A stretch of 64,000 bases of DNA from NCBI GenBank assembly GCA_016748015.1, contig JAAOMT010000675.1:880314-944313 (forward strand). Direction: 5' to 3'. A model generated the notes under the pieces. It did no database searches, was not told the DNA's origin, and saw only the letters and a program-made list of their open reading frames with translations. Below, piece by piece: positions 24,061 through 36,219 of the stretch (positions are counted from its first letter, which is position 1; the number at the start of each line of letters is the position of its first letter). This DNA comes from Geosiphon pyriformis. Its lineage: Eukaryota > Glomeromycota > Glomeromycetes > Archaeosporales > Geosiphonaceae. The position numbers and the translations under genes are program-made.

Positions 24061-25870
24061 CTAGTTAATATGGCAGAGAAAGAAATTGTTGACAAAAAAA
24101 AATTATCTCCATCTGTCAAGCAATTTTCATTCCATCATATAACTAGTATATATTAACCATAGAAAAGAAAATGAAGGATCAGGTTCAGATTTTTAAGGCA
24201 GAAGCAACACTTTGTGAATCAGGTAAAATTGGATTAGTCAATCTACACATACCAGCCTAAAATCACAGTCATATCAAAATTTTTATTTATAATAACATGG
24301 GAAATATTATCGAGATACCAGAAGAAACCACTATTGGATATTTATTTACCAAAATTGAAGACCAACTGCCAAATACCATTCCAAATTTTTCACAACTGTG
24401 TGAATACATGGATATCATATCACAAATAATATATGAATAAAAAGAATGTTATCTACTCCAATCAGAACAATTGGAACAGATAAACTTAAGAAATCTAAAC
24501 TCACTATAACATATGCAGCTCAAGATGTTACTTAACAACTTTAATGACATTTTTGCCAGCAAAAATGAATTTGACAAAACTGACATTATTCAACATCAAA
24601 TAAAAACTGGAGATACAATGCCAATTAAGCAAAAAACATACAAAGTACCACCAGCCAGCCATAAGATTATTTGTCAAGAAATCAATTAGATGCTTGACAA
24701 TGAACTAATTCAGTCATTAATAAGTCTATGGTCATCATCAGTGGTACTAGTCCATAAGAAAAATAGAAAAATCTGCTTTTGTGTGGATTACTGGAAACTG
24801 AATAGAGTGACCAAAGAAGATAGCTACCCAACACCAAAAATTCAAGAGCTGTTCGACATTTTTGGAAGAAAGAAATGGTTCTCAACTTTAGACTTAGACA
24901 GTGGTTACTGACAAGTAGCCATAAAATCAGAAGACAAGAAGAAAATGGCTTTTACAACTCAAAAAGAAAATTTCAAATTTGAAATAATGCTATTTGGTTT
25001 AATGAATACCCCTGTCATATTTCAACAACTCATGAAAATTGTCTATACTGGACTATTATAGAAGTCAATAGTCGTATATTTGGATGACACCAATGTGTTC
25101 TTCAAGACATTTGATGAACATTTACATTATTTTCAACAAGTATTTGAAAGACTAAGAAAAGCTGGATTAAAATTAAATACAACTAAGTGCTTCTTTGGAA
25201 AAACTAAACTCAAATTTTTGGGATATGTTGTAAGCAAAGATAATATCAAAATGGATCTGAATAAGATTGCAATATTAAAGAACTTTTCAATACCAACTAA
25301 TTTGATAGAACTAAGAGCATTTTTGGAATTTGCAGGCTATTATTGCTATTTTATTAAGAATTTTTCTAAACTGGCTCAGCCACTCTATTATTTACAAACC
25401 AAAAATGTAAAGTATGAATGGACAAAAGCTCAACAAAAGGCATTTAACACACTAAGAAGAAAGCTTATTTAAGCTCCAATATTAATGTATCCAGATTACA
25501 GCAAACTATTCATTATCACCACTAATGCATCAGGCCGAGCATTGGGAGCAGTACTATTTCAGAAAGGACCAGATAAAAGAAAACATTCATTAGCATATAC
25601 TAGTCACAGCTTAAGTCCAGCAGAAAAAAACTATGGAACTCCAGTGCTAGAACACTTAGCTATCTATTGGGCTGTCATAAAATAGAAAAAATACTTGAGT
25701 CAGAAGTTTGACATATACACTGATCATAAAGAATTAATTTCAATTTAGAAGCAAAAATTTAGAGACAATTGCCATGTTAGATAAAAAATAGAACTTTTAC
25801 CATTTAATTATACAGTATATTACAAAAAAATAAGAAAATAGAAATGCCGACAGTTTGTTGTAAATAAAAC
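24061..25870 (+). pseudogene. D2 pol: pre-RT domain, reverse transcriptase, RNase H (decayed; YLDD retained)
   Basis: A frameshift near 24100 disturbs the linker. RT resumes with [61 protein letters not shown] and the active site VVYLDDTNVFFKTF (25071-25112). This is the only copy in the window with an intact YLDD. RNase H begins YSKLFIITTNASGRALGAV (25495-25551), with catalytic Asp to Asn. LAYTSHSLSPAEKNYGTP and a WAVIK-stop-KKYLSQKF block follow. Stops are mainly at Trp and Gln. Confidence 0.87.
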
Positions 25871-25989
25871 AAATTTAAAAACATTTCAAACCCAAAAATA
25901 TAACAAAAAAATAAATATACAAAAATACTAACAACTACAACATTATATAAATACCCAATTGTTCAAGGAGAAATTATCTCAGAAAGAAC

Positions 25990-26701
25990 AAAATAACATA
26001 AAACAACAATCAAAATATTTTATTAACCATCACAATATACTTTACCAGAAGAACAAAAGAAATCCAGATTAACTAACCAGAGTAATTACAGAACCAGAGA
26101 AAGAAACAATATTGTTCAATATGCACTCAGATCCAACAGCAGGACATTTTTACAAAGAAGCAACCATGGAAAGAATCAGAAAAAAATACTATTGGCCATC
26201 AATATATCTAGATATTATTCAATATGTTCAAAATTGTGATGCTTGTCAAAAAAGAGGTGGAACAAAATCCAGTAAACCATTAAGACCAATCAAAGTGGGA
26301 CAACCATTCAATTGCATTGGAATTGATCTAGTTAGACTATTAAAAATAACCAGCAAAAGCAACAGATATATTGTAACAGCCATAGATTATCTCACAAAAT
26401 GACCAGAAACAAGAGCCATTCAAAGAGCAGATGCAAAATCCATTGCCAAATTCGTTTATTAAGATGTAATCTGTCAACATAGATGTCCAAAAAAACTATT
26501 ATCAGATCAAGGAATTTACTTTGTAAATAGAACATTAGCAGAATTAAGTCAAAGATTTGGAATAAAAAAGACCATTATTATTATCATACCATCTACAAAC
26601 AAATGGATTAGTTAAAAGATTTAACAGAACATTGTGTGAAGCAATTGCCAAAATCAGCCAAAAAAACCAGAATAAATAAGATTTGTTTATATCATTAGTA
26701 T
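25990..26701 (+). pseudogene. D2 pol: integrase, first part (cut by F)
   Basis: NMHSDPTAGHFYKEATMERI, CDACQKRGGTK, GIDLVRLLKITSK and AIDYLTK-stop-PETRAIQ are followed by KKLLSDQGIYFVNR. The frame is cut in the motif SVLFAYW at 26701, where F inserted. The target duplicate GTAT is at 26698-26701. Confidence 0.87.
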
Positions 26702-27420
26702 TGTTATGGTTGAAACTTATACTTTTTATTAATTATCACATGTATTAGCCACTGATGTTATATAAATTAACCACTTTATTTTTAAAAAGTGATCATTAAC
26801 TTGATCAATAATCTGACTATTGACTTAATTATTGACCTAATCAATAACCTGATTATTGACCTGATCATTAACCTGATCATTGACCTGATTATTGACCACT
26901 TTTGATAGCTTTATAAGCAATAAATCTCTTAGCTGTAGAAAAGTATATAAGAATCAAAAAAATAAAAATAACAACTTTTATCTTAATTATTCTCTTATTA
27001 CTAAATTCTTTTTCCTTACCTTCAAGTATCTAAACATTTTGGGATAAAAGATCACTTGTTGGTTATTTCTTACTTTTTCCTAAAACATATAATTGCAGCA
27101 TTTAAAAATTATTGAATAAAACGTGACTGAAGAGTACATCTGATACCTAATATTGAATTCTAAGAATACCAACATAAAACATAGAATTATATCAGTATGT
27201 AATTATTTGTTGACAGTACAGACTATTTTTCTACCTTCAGATTCTCTGGTTATCTTTTGAAAAGTATAGTGACTGAGATATTTTATAAGACTGATCTTGC
27301 ACATTGAATTCATACTCATTCAATTCACTCTTTGAAGTTAAATTCTCTTTGATTTTTTTTATCACCCTACAATCTTGTTTTTCCTTGCTATCTGTTAGCT
27401 TATTACTCTAACCCATAACA
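26702..27420 (+). repeat. F 5' LTR (family 2)
   Basis: TGTTATGGTTGAAAC...CCATAACA, 719 bp. It contains the 12-bp tandem array at 26791-26898 and a CTTTATAAGC-like TATA region near 26910. Confidence 0.88.
26791..26898 (+). repeat. 12-bp tandem array (9 units) in F 5' LTR U3
   Basis: Units of the form GATYATTRACCT repeat nine times without gaps (108 bp). The F 3' LTR has about three units (33802-33837) and the B LTR about seven (8551-8634). The array lies just upstream of the TATA-like region. Confidence 0.8.
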
Positions 27421-27426
27421 TAAAAG

Positions 27427-27443
27427 TGGTGCTCTCTGTAAGG
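27427..27443 (+). other. F primer binding site
   Basis: TGGTGCTCTCTGTAAGG lies 6 nt after the LTR end. It differs from the D2 site (TGGTGCTCCCTGTGAGG) by two transitions. Confidence 0.65.
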
Positions 27444-27519
27444 TTGTCAAAATCCACTTTGTTTTCTATTGTATAGATGATTATTTATACCTGCCACAAC
27501 AATCAGAAGAACACTTTGA

Positions 27520-29010
27520 AGCACACAACAAAAATAATCTAGACTTTATTGAACTCAATTTTTTGCCCTCTTGCTTGATTTGCTTCCCCATTAAAAAACA
27601 ATCCAGCAGACAATTCCAAGACTTTTGGAACTGGTTCTTGAATGAGCATTTAACTGAAACCTACACAGTTTATACAACCTATTACTTTGACCAAGCTTAT
27701 TTTGAAGACAACTTTGAAAAAAGAAACAACAGTATCAATCAGCTCTTATATTCTACAATTTTTGAACAACAGTTCTCTAATTTCGAATATCTGAATCATC
27801 AAATCCACATTTGGATTGCTGCCCATCAATCAACTGAAACTTCTCTTGAAATAAAAGAAGAAAGCTATCAAACCACTCCTGTTTTTGATCTTTTTTCAAG
27901 TAAATCAAAACACTCCACACAAACAGTTACACCTAAACCAATGGCTTAAGACCTTCTGCAACAAAACATTCTGATCACTTTTCAAGATATACAGACTGCT
28001 TTAGGGTAAAGAAACAACACCTTATTACTATTATTTAGAGATGATGCCCAAGATCCAATTAAATGGCTGGATGATTTTGAAAGAACTGCCACAGCAAACC
28101 AATATGATAATGAATACAAGTTTCAAATCATTGGTGACTACCTCCAAAACTCTTCTGCTACTTGGTTCTTACAAGAAACCAATACTAATGCTCAGCAAAA
28201 AATCATTAGATAGACACCAGCAAATGCTAGAGAAGATAATATCTCTTTTACTACCTGGTTTGAAACAAAATTTAAAACTCTTATCTTGATATCCAAATGA
28301 CATATGGAGTTGGAAAAAAGAACCCAAGACCCAAGAGAAATAGTAACTGAATATGCTAAAGTCATTAGAAAACTAATTAAGCATATAGACTCTGATAAAA
28401 ATTGAACAGAAGAGCAAAAAATTTATTTCTTTACAAAAGAATTGAGAACTGACCTTTCATATGCTCTTTGGCCCTTCCTGGCTCTGAAAGATAATCTCAC
28501 AATGGATATGGCCATTGAACTTGCCCAGAGAATAGAAGACAACCAAAGAATGCACTTAGAATTTACTCTTTTAGTTTTTGCTCCTGCTTCTGCCATGGTT
28601 CCAGCTCCACAAATGGCTGCTACCTCTTTTGTCACTCATACTTAAGATCCCAATAAACAATTAATAGACAGACTTACTGCTAACTTTGTTCAGTTATTAG
28701 AATCATTAACCCAAGCAGTCAGAGACAACCAGCAACCCCAAAGACTCAGATTTAAACTCTGCTTCAATCAGCTCCAACAACCATCATATTAAAGACAACA
28801 AAATAGTGGCCCACCAATGTGCTATTATTGTGAACTAACTGGACACTTTTCCAAAGACTGTAACAATTCTCCATTGTCCTCTCCAGCTCCTAAAAATAAT
28901 AACACCCAGAATAACAAACCCAACAATAATAATGTTTCCAATCAAAGACCCAATCATGCCAACATCAATTTTTTTGGAGAAGATCCCTTAGTTGAAGTTA
29001 TTATTTATTA
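27520..29010 (+). pseudogene. F Gag (lightly decayed)
   Basis: One frame with few stops. The N-terminal part is CLICFPIKKQSSRQFQDFW and FDQAYFEDNF. The Gag core is DDAQDPIKWLDDFERTA, FQIIGDYLQNSSATWFLQ and TTWFETKFKTL. It then reads DPREIVTEYAKVIRKLI and LRTDLSYALWPFLALKDN. The nucleocapsid knuckle CYYCELTGHFSKDC (about 28819-28860) is a canonical CX2CX4HX4C, followed by an Asn-rich tail. A different Gag from families 3/4. Stops at 27947, 28008, 28213, 28300, 28405 and 28643 are mostly Gln/Trp/Arg-type. Confidence 0.85.
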
Positions 29011-30290
29011 GCCTTTAAACTGGTAGGTGCATTTCCAAAAAGTAAGAGTGTAAGCCAACCAGAAGAAAACTCCTTTTACATCTTTAACCTAACTGATGAT
29101 AATCATGATATGGATGAACTGGCAATCAATGCCTCTGACTTAACAAGAAAGAAGAAAAAAGCCAAGATTGATTTCATTCTAGATCTCAACAAAGTCTCAA
29201 CTTCCACTGCTGACAACAATGAGCCACCAAAGACTAAAGTTTTTAAAAATTCTCCAAAGTTAGAACCTCCAGAAATAGTACAAAAATCTGGCCTCTATTT
29301 TGTTGTTAAAGATTTTATAGAAACCCCAGCACATATTACATTTGGCCAACTAATGATTTATCTATAGTTCAGAAAAAATTTTTGCAAATTATTGATACCA
29401 AAAAAAAGACACCAAAAACCAATAAGCATTCTTGTTAAGCTGGATTTCCTAACAACAACAATATTACTCCTCTGATTTGCAAAGCCCAAGTAGCTGGCTA
29501 CTTTATTGATTTAATTCTAGACAGTGAATCATCTGTTAGTGTAATTGCCAAACACTTTCTAAAAGCCATTGGAAGAAAGATTGATAAACCTTCTACCCAG
29601 CTTATAACCAATGTACATGGTAACAAAAAAAAAAGCCTGAGTATAGCCAAAGCTGTTTCTGTTTGTATCAATGATATTAGCATCAAAACAAACATAGAAG
29701 TATCTGAAGCAAAAGAGTATACTATTATTGTTAGTAATGAGTGGCTTAAGAAAGTCAAAGCACTACTTGACTATGAACTTTGTGAGCTAACCATTAGATG
29801 TGGTAAGAAACCCATTGTGGTTAAATGCCATCATTGGACAACTTCTCTAGTAACCAAATAGAACCAAGAAAAACAATCAGATAAATCAGATGATGATGAG
29901 AATGATAATAAAAAAGATCAAGAAGAACAAAAAGAAACTGTTGAACTCACTTATACTATCTTCACCAGCAATGACAAGCCACTGGACAATATTAAAGCTA
30001 ACAAAAAAGGAATCATAGTAAATGGCAAGCTAATCTGCTGGCCCTACTATGACATCCTCAGAAGAATCTTTGATAGAAAACCTGGCAAGAAAGCCAAATA
30101 CAGCTATTGGTGGCATGGTTTTTGTGCCAGGTGCTGGTGTAATAAACCTTTGTATTTTCCTAATAATAAATGCAAGTCTTGCCTAATTTATTACAAAGAT
30201 TGGGAGCCAATTAGTTTAATACCTAGAGAAGAACTAAAAGAAGTATAAAAGTTCTTTAAGAGTGAACCACCTGAAATTTAATTCCTAGTT
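29010..30290 (+). pseudogene. F protease and zinc-ribbon linker
   Basis: A Lys-rich segment (DLTRKKKKAKIDFILD) and TPAHITFGQLM precede the retropepsin core LILDSESSVSVIA (29510-29550). Here the catalytic Asp is retained but Gly of DSG is Glu. TNVHGNKKK, IEVSEAKEYTIIVSNEWLKK and an acidic linker (DDDENDNKKD) follow. WWHGFCARCWCNKPLY and NKCKSCLIYYKDWEPISLIP form a zinc ribbon (CX2CXC...CX2C) at about 30109-30215. Element A inserted at the equivalent point of B. Frameshifts occur near 29360-29440. Confidence 0.8.
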
Positions 30291-31690
30291 GTAGAACAAA
30301 GAGAATCTTCCTCTAAAAAAAGAAAAGTGAACATTGAAAATCTGTTGGCTAAAAATGGCCCAGTTATTTCAAAAAAAGATGATACCCTTGGATGAATTCA
30401 TATGATACAACACACCACAAAAGAAACTTGTCCCATCTATTTGAAGCCTTATCAATCCAATCAATACAATAATGAATTTATCAAGAAAAAGATAAACAGG
30501 ATAAAAAATCTTGGATTCATACAAAAAACCAAGAGTGAATAGGCTTTTCCAGTTGTAGTGGTATCCAAGAAAGATAGAACCCTATGCTTCTGTGTTGGCT
30601 ATTGCCAACTAAATGTCATCACTATAAAAAACATGTACCCACTTCCCAAAATTGATACAATGCTAGATAAATTCAATGGTGCTGCTTTCTTCTCAACTAT
30701 TGACTTAATTGCTGGATTCTGGCAAGTAGAGATAGATTCAGAAAGCAGAAAGAAAACTGCCTTTATCACCAAGTATAGCATTTATGAATTCACAGTCATG
30801 TCTTTTGGTCTTACCAATGTTCCTCCCACCTTTTAATGTCTAATGGATAAAGTGTTTAAATCAGTAAAAAAAAACTTTGTTCTGGTTTACTTAGATAACA
30901 TAATAGTATATTCAAAAACCTGGGATAAACATCTTAAATATTTACAGAAGGTTTTTGATCTGTTCAGAAATGCTGGTTTTAAAATCAACCCAATCAAATC
31001 TTTCTTTAGATGCCAATCTACCCAGTTCCTTGGTCATCTTATTACAAAAGATAGAATCTTCCCTGACCCAGTTAAAGTTGAAAAAGTTCAAAACATTAGA
31101 CAACTAATAAATGTTCCTAAACTATGCTCTTTCCTTGGTTTGGTCTCTTTCTATTGCAAATTTATCAAAGATTTCTCCAAAATTGCCTTTTCTTTCAATC
31201 AGCTGCTCAAAAAAAATGTCAATTATTACTGGGGCACTCATCAACAAAAAGCTTTTGAAATTCTAAAAGAAAAACTTATTACTGAACCAATTCTCAAGCA
31301 ACCTAATCTGGACTAACCTTTTATCTTTTACACTGGCTATGGACTTAGTGCTGTTCTTTTACAGAAAAATGAAAATGGCAGAGAATATGCCATAGCATAT
31401 GCTAGTAGATCTCTTACACCAGCAGAAAAAAACTATTCAGTTACTGAACAAGAATGTCTAGCAGTAGTTTGGGCTACTAGCTATTGGGATCAATATCTTC
31501 TTGGTGCAAAATTTTTAGTAGTAATAGATCATCAAGCCTTGGTTTGGCTGCACAATAAAAAGAAGCTAGAACACAAACAAATAACTTGCTGGATATTCCA
31601 CTTAAATGAATTCGACTATAATATTCAATACTACAAAGAAGCAAATCATTAAAACACTGATGCTCTTTCTAGACTTATCATCTAGTAATT
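30291..31690 (+). pseudogene. F pol: reverse transcriptase and RNase H
   Basis: Near-continuous frame. VNIENLLAKNGPVI, TCPIYLKPYQSNQ, FVQKT-type thumb leader, FCVGYCQLNVITIKNMYPLPK, FFSTIDLIAGFWQVEID, MSFGLTNVPPTF and the active site VYLDNIIVYSKTW (30885-30923, second Asp to Asn). RNase H starts with a damaged FIFYTGYGLSAVL, where the TDAS Asp is lost with a small deletion. AYASRSLTPAEKNYSVTEQE and VVIDHQALVWLHNKKKLEHK follow. Stops at 30392, 30539, 30836 and 31316 are at Arg/Trp/Gln-type positions. Confidence 0.88.
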
Positions 31691-31799
31691 GTACAATCTC
31701 TTAAACCAAACCAACTTAATTATTAGTAACTTCTTCACAAACAAACACGATAATGGACTTGGACAACTACTCTGCCTTAATAGAATTTTTGAATAAAGA

Positions 31800-32990
31800 A
31801 CAATACCCACCAGAATACACTTAACAGCAAAGAAAACATTTGTGCAAACAATCAAATTTCTATTTAATCTGCCAAAACCAATTATATAAAAGAAACAAAA
31901 AAGATCCTGACTGTTTCCAAAAAGAAATTGTAATATACAACATGCACACTGACCCATTAACTAGACACTTTAGAAAAACAAAGACAATTCAAAAAACTTT
32001 AGCTCGCTATTATTAGCCTACTTTGGAAAAGAACATTGCTGAATACATCAAAACCTGTAACATTTGCCAAAGAAGAAGCAAACCCAATTGCAAAGAAGAT
32101 ATCTATTTAATCTTTGTTGGTTAATCATTTGACAGAATTAGTATAAATGTTGTTAGACTTTTAACAATAACTTTTGATGACAACAGATACATTATTACAG
32201 CTACTGACTATCTTACAAAGTAGGTAAAAGCAAGAGCCATTCCAGACCAAATAACAGTCTTAATAGCCAATTTCATTTATAAAGATATCATCTGTCATTA
32301 TGGCTGCCCCAAAAAACTTTTATCTGATAGAAAAAAAGCTTTTCTTAATACACTGGTTGAAGAACTTTGTAGAAAAATAAGAATATATTATAAACTTTCT
32401 TCCCTTTATCACCCCCAAACAAATGGCCTAGTAGAACATTTTAATAGAACACTATATAAAACCCTAGCCAAAACCAGTAAAGAAACAAATTTATGAAACA
32501 AAGTACTGTCTTTAGCTTTGTTTGCTTATAGAACTGTGAATTATGACATAACAAGTTATGAATCTTTTTATCTGCTCTATGAACACATGGCAACACTACC
32601 AATAGAAACTGACATTGAAACAATACCCTTTGAAGAGATCACAACAGAAAATTACAAAGACATTTTGCAAAGAAAACTTGGTACCATTTTTGACTTCTTG
32701 GTAGAAGCATGAATAATTGCTTTTAAAAAAATAAAACAGTTTTAAGAAAAGCTTAAGAAAAAAAAAACCTATAAAACACTTTTTTTAAGTGTTGGTAATT
32801 TGGTACTAGAATACCGTTCTGACAGAAACAATGTTTATGATAATAAATTCTCTAGCCGATGGAAAGGACCCTTTATAGTCAACAAAGTTTTGAACAACAG
32901 TTTTTATATTCTTCAAGATCAATCTAGAACAATCTTCAATGATCATCTTGTTCATAATACATGACTCAAAAAATATCATAAATGATCTGA
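31800..32990 (+). pseudogene. F pol: integrase (decayed)
   Basis: The zinc domain has YNMHTDPLTRHFRKTKT and CNICQRRSK. The core shows FDRISINVVRLL (first Asp to Asn), DDNRYIITATDYLTK, CHYGCPKKLLSDRKKAF (second Asp) and GLVEHFNRTL (Glu). Then LFAYRTVNYDITSYESF and LATLPIETDIETIP-like segments. The C-terminal part reads KTLFLSVGNLVLEYRSDRNN. An intact GPF element (SRWKGPFIVNKVLNNSFYIL) lies near 32850-32910. Confidence 0.85.
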
Positions 32991-33711
32991 TTGGCTGTCT
33001 GTTGTGGTAATATTGACTCAAATAATCAGCAAAAATCAAGTAGAAATAAATGCACTATTCCCAAAACAGAGGTATCTTCAATCAACATAAACAATTATTT
33101 TCTGGATCAAAACATTCAAAACACTTTCTATACTCTCCATAAGTATTGGATCAAAAACTATTCAAATGCTACTTTGATCATTGGAAAACAAATTACCATA
33201 ACTAATAACAGTAGAACACATACTGTTATTAGACCAAAAAAAACTACTACCAAAAGAGAAAAAATTGGTAGTAAAATAGATAAATATCTGTTGGAAAGTA
33301 TAACAGCAGCTATATTCCCACTTTTTAACACAATTGAAAAAACACTTCAAGAAATCTTACTCATAGACAAAAACTTGTCATATGGAAAACAATTAGAACT
33401 CTATAGTCACTTTGGTAAAATCATAGAGGATATGAAACTCATGAAAAAAACAACTTTAGAGATACAGGCAGAAATTTTGAGCATTATATGGTTAGATATC
33501 CCAAGAGTTTTAACTATTGCTAAAAGAACCAAAACTCTAATACAAAGATTTGGTTTCTTGGATACAAAACTCATTTCGCCTTAAGTGTTATATACCTTAT
33601 CCACAAAAAACTTCAACAAACTAGTTAGCTTTGAGTTAGATAAAACCCTTCAAATAGATTACATCATAAATAGCTTGATTTTGCCAGAGCTCAATCTCTT
33701 TAGAGAGAATG
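32991..33711 (+). pseudogene. F ORF-Y: accessory ORF between integrase and 3' LTR
   Basis: Open for 197 codons to the stop at 33584, which equals a Gln codon in B; the frame continues to about 33711 (VLYTLSTKNFNKLVSFELDK). The start is uncertain since no ATG lies at its head. Blocks shared with B: SSININNYFLDQNIQ, HKYWIKN, REKIGSKIDKYLLESITAA and KKTTLEIQAEIL. Likely soluble and helical. No sequence similarity to ORF-X that I can see. Unknown function; it ends at a purine-rich AGAGAGAATGA next to the 3' LTR. Confidence 0.62.
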
Positions 33712-33712
33712 A

Positions 33713-34276
33713 TGTTACAGTTGAAACTTATACTTCTTATTAATTATCACATGTATTAGCCACTGATGTCATATAAATTAGCCATTCTATTTTTAGAAAG
33801 TGATCATTAATCTGGTTATTGACTTGATCATTAACCACTTTTGATAGCTATATAAACAATAAATCTCTTAGCTGTAAAAAAGTATGTAAGAATCAAAAAA
33901 ATAAAAGAAATAAAAATAATAACTTTCATTTCAATCATTTTCTTATTGCTAAATTTCTTTTCTCTACTTTCAAGTATCTAAACATCTTGGGATAAAAAAT
34001 CACTTGTTGATTATTTCCTACCTTTTCCTAAAATGTGTAATTGCAGCATTTGAAGATTATTGAATAAAACATGATTGAAAAGTACATCTAATATCTGATA
34101 TTGAATTCTAAAAGTGCCAACATGAGACATAGAATTATACCAGTATATAATTATTTGTTAACAGTATGGACTATTTCTTTATCTTTAAATTTTCTGGTTA
34201 TTTTTTGAAAAGTATAGCAACTGAAATATTTTATGAGACTGATCTCACACATTGAATTCATACTTATTCAATTCAC
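33713..34276 (+). repeat. F 3' LTR, left part
   Basis: TGTTACAGTTGAAACTTATAC... matches the F 5' LTR and the B LTR. It is cut at 34276 by G; the target duplicate TCAC is at 34273-34276. It holds only three 12-bp units (33802-33837). Confidence 0.88.
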
Positions 34277-35330
34277 TGTTATGAGTATACTTGGTGGAGT
34301 TAGAAGATAGTAACATTTGGTGCTCTCAATTATTAGTAAGGCATGTTTCATGTAATTTTACTGGCTTAGTCTTGATTATCAGTCTCTGAAAATCTTCTTT
34401 ACTGGTTGTGAATTTACCTGTTGAGTTCTTTGGTTATAAGGCACAGAGTTTTGGTTCTCACTGATTACAACTTCTTATAAAGATGCTTTTTTTTCTGAAC
34501 TAACAAGCACAGTCATTAGGGTCTGGTATTGTCTTTTTGCCTTTCTAATAAGCTATCAAGATAACATTAATATCTAAAAACCTAGAAAGAGCTTTCTTCT
34601 TTTATCAGGCTATCACAAAGTCTATTCCCAGACAGTTGATTTTACTATGTTGCTACTTTACAAAAGAATAAAAAAAATAAATAAAAAAAAAATAAAAAAT
34701 AAAAGAAAGAAAAATAAAAGAAAAAAAGAAATAAAAAAAATTAGTATCATCAATCACCATAATCAAGAGCAATTGGTCCAAATTGTTAATAGTTTAAGGT
34801 AGTTATGCTAAGAGCATTTGTTCTGGAACAAAGGTATGACACAATGGTTAATTCACATAAATTTCACAAAGTTTAAGAACATAAATTTGTGATTTTGATT
34901 TTTTGATAATTGATTTTATTTCAAAAGATGAAGATGGAATAGAATAAATAATGGAAGGGGTAAGAATATTTAATTCTTATCTAGTAGTTCATATCTATCT
35001 GTCTTTTTTCTACCTTTTATAACTACTCACTTATATACATTTTTTTTGGTTTTACAAGATTGCTTCTGATTGTTTCATTATTGCTAACTATTGGTTTATT
35101 ATTTCTGTTATTGCTTTGTTCTTCTACATTATTACTAGTTATCTTATATTATAACACATTATCTAGTGTTATTATATGTTATTCTGTGTTATCCTATATT
35201 ATAACACGTTATTCTGCACTATTCTAAGTTATAATGTGTTATCCAACATTATTGCACACTATTCTGTATTATGTTATATTCTGATTACGTTTCTTTATAA
35301 CTTTGGATTGGTTTTTCTACTTGGGTAACA
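34277..35330 (-). repeat. G 3' LTR (family 4)
   Basis: 1054 bp, same ends as the 5' LTR. The TTAT/CACATTATC-like degenerate array is at about 35130-35290 and an A-rich stretch at about 34665-34740. Confidence 0.87.
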
Positions 35331-35339
35331 TTATCTCTT

Positions 35340-36157
35340 TCTTTTTAGAATTGAGCTCCTGCGAAATCATATGTATCTGTTCCTGTATTTTCATTTGTGT
35401 AATGTTCAATGGTTGTGTTAAGTATTATTTTTTATAAGTTTTTGAACTGTTGATTGGTAATTCATCTTATGTTGTTAATTATTATTGTCTTTATAGATCC
35501 ATATAACAGTACATTTGGACAATATTAGAAAGCAGTGTATAGTCAATATGCTGCTTTGTAATGTAAGATCAGGTTGCTTCTTTCTACAAATTTTTTTACT
35601 TGTTGCATTGCTTCTTTGTTGAAAGTTTTCTGGCTAAAGTCTCCATATAATGTTTTTAAGTCTAATTGTTTACCCATTTTGTAGAACCAATAAGCTGGGG
35701 GAAGTTTTTTTTTTCATTTCTTTGCATTGTCTGGTGTCTATTCTCCTGTTTTAGAGAGATTGATCTTATGAGCTAAAGCTTCTTTGATTTTTTCCAGCTC
35801 AGAGACCAAGTATCTTTTTTTATAACCTTTTTCTCATTTTTCCATTCTTTTTTCAAGCCTTGTCCAAGATGATTTAATTCTTTTTTGTAAAATTTCTTTC
35901 TTGAGTGGAGTGTAGGAATGAAAACAGTTAGTTTTAGTTAAACTTACGTTCATCTTTTTCTTGCTTCTATCTTTATAGCATATTTTTTTTTTATCAATTG
36001 TCACTTCTATTTGAGTAGAAGATTGTTGAATTGCATTAAATAGTTGTTTCAAAAGTTGTAGAATTTGATCTGACAAGTTTATGTTGAAAGTTCTATTATT
36101 TCTTGCTGTTTTTTGGATGCTATATATATTTGAATTTCCTAATTTAATTTGCTGCAT
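35340..36157 (-). pseudogene. G ORF-X: accessory ORF (best preserved N-terminal half)
   Basis: Open from ATG at 36157 for 107 codons: MQQIKLGNSNIYSIQKTA, DQILQLLKQLFNAIQQSSTQ, IEVTIDKKKICYKDRSKKK and KEILQKRIKSSWTRLEKRM. Stops and shifts follow, but the C-terminal block (NLILHYKAAY, LYTAF, NVLLYGSIKTIINNI, NQQFKNL) continues to about 35340 beside the polypurine tract AAAAAGAAAGAGATAA (35331-35346). Basic and helical, no membrane segment. It resembles ORF-X of D1, H and A in the C-terminal half. Confidence 0.62.
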
Positions 36158-36219
36158 GTTGTTTACATTTCTATGACGATAAGTGGTTCCAAATCTTGTG
36201 GTATATTTTCTGGTCTAAT

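Noticed and set aside
34665-34745. A-rich stretch as a processed-transcript poly-A tail
   Set aside because: It is part of the family 4 LTR and recurs at about 54165-54240 in the other LTR.
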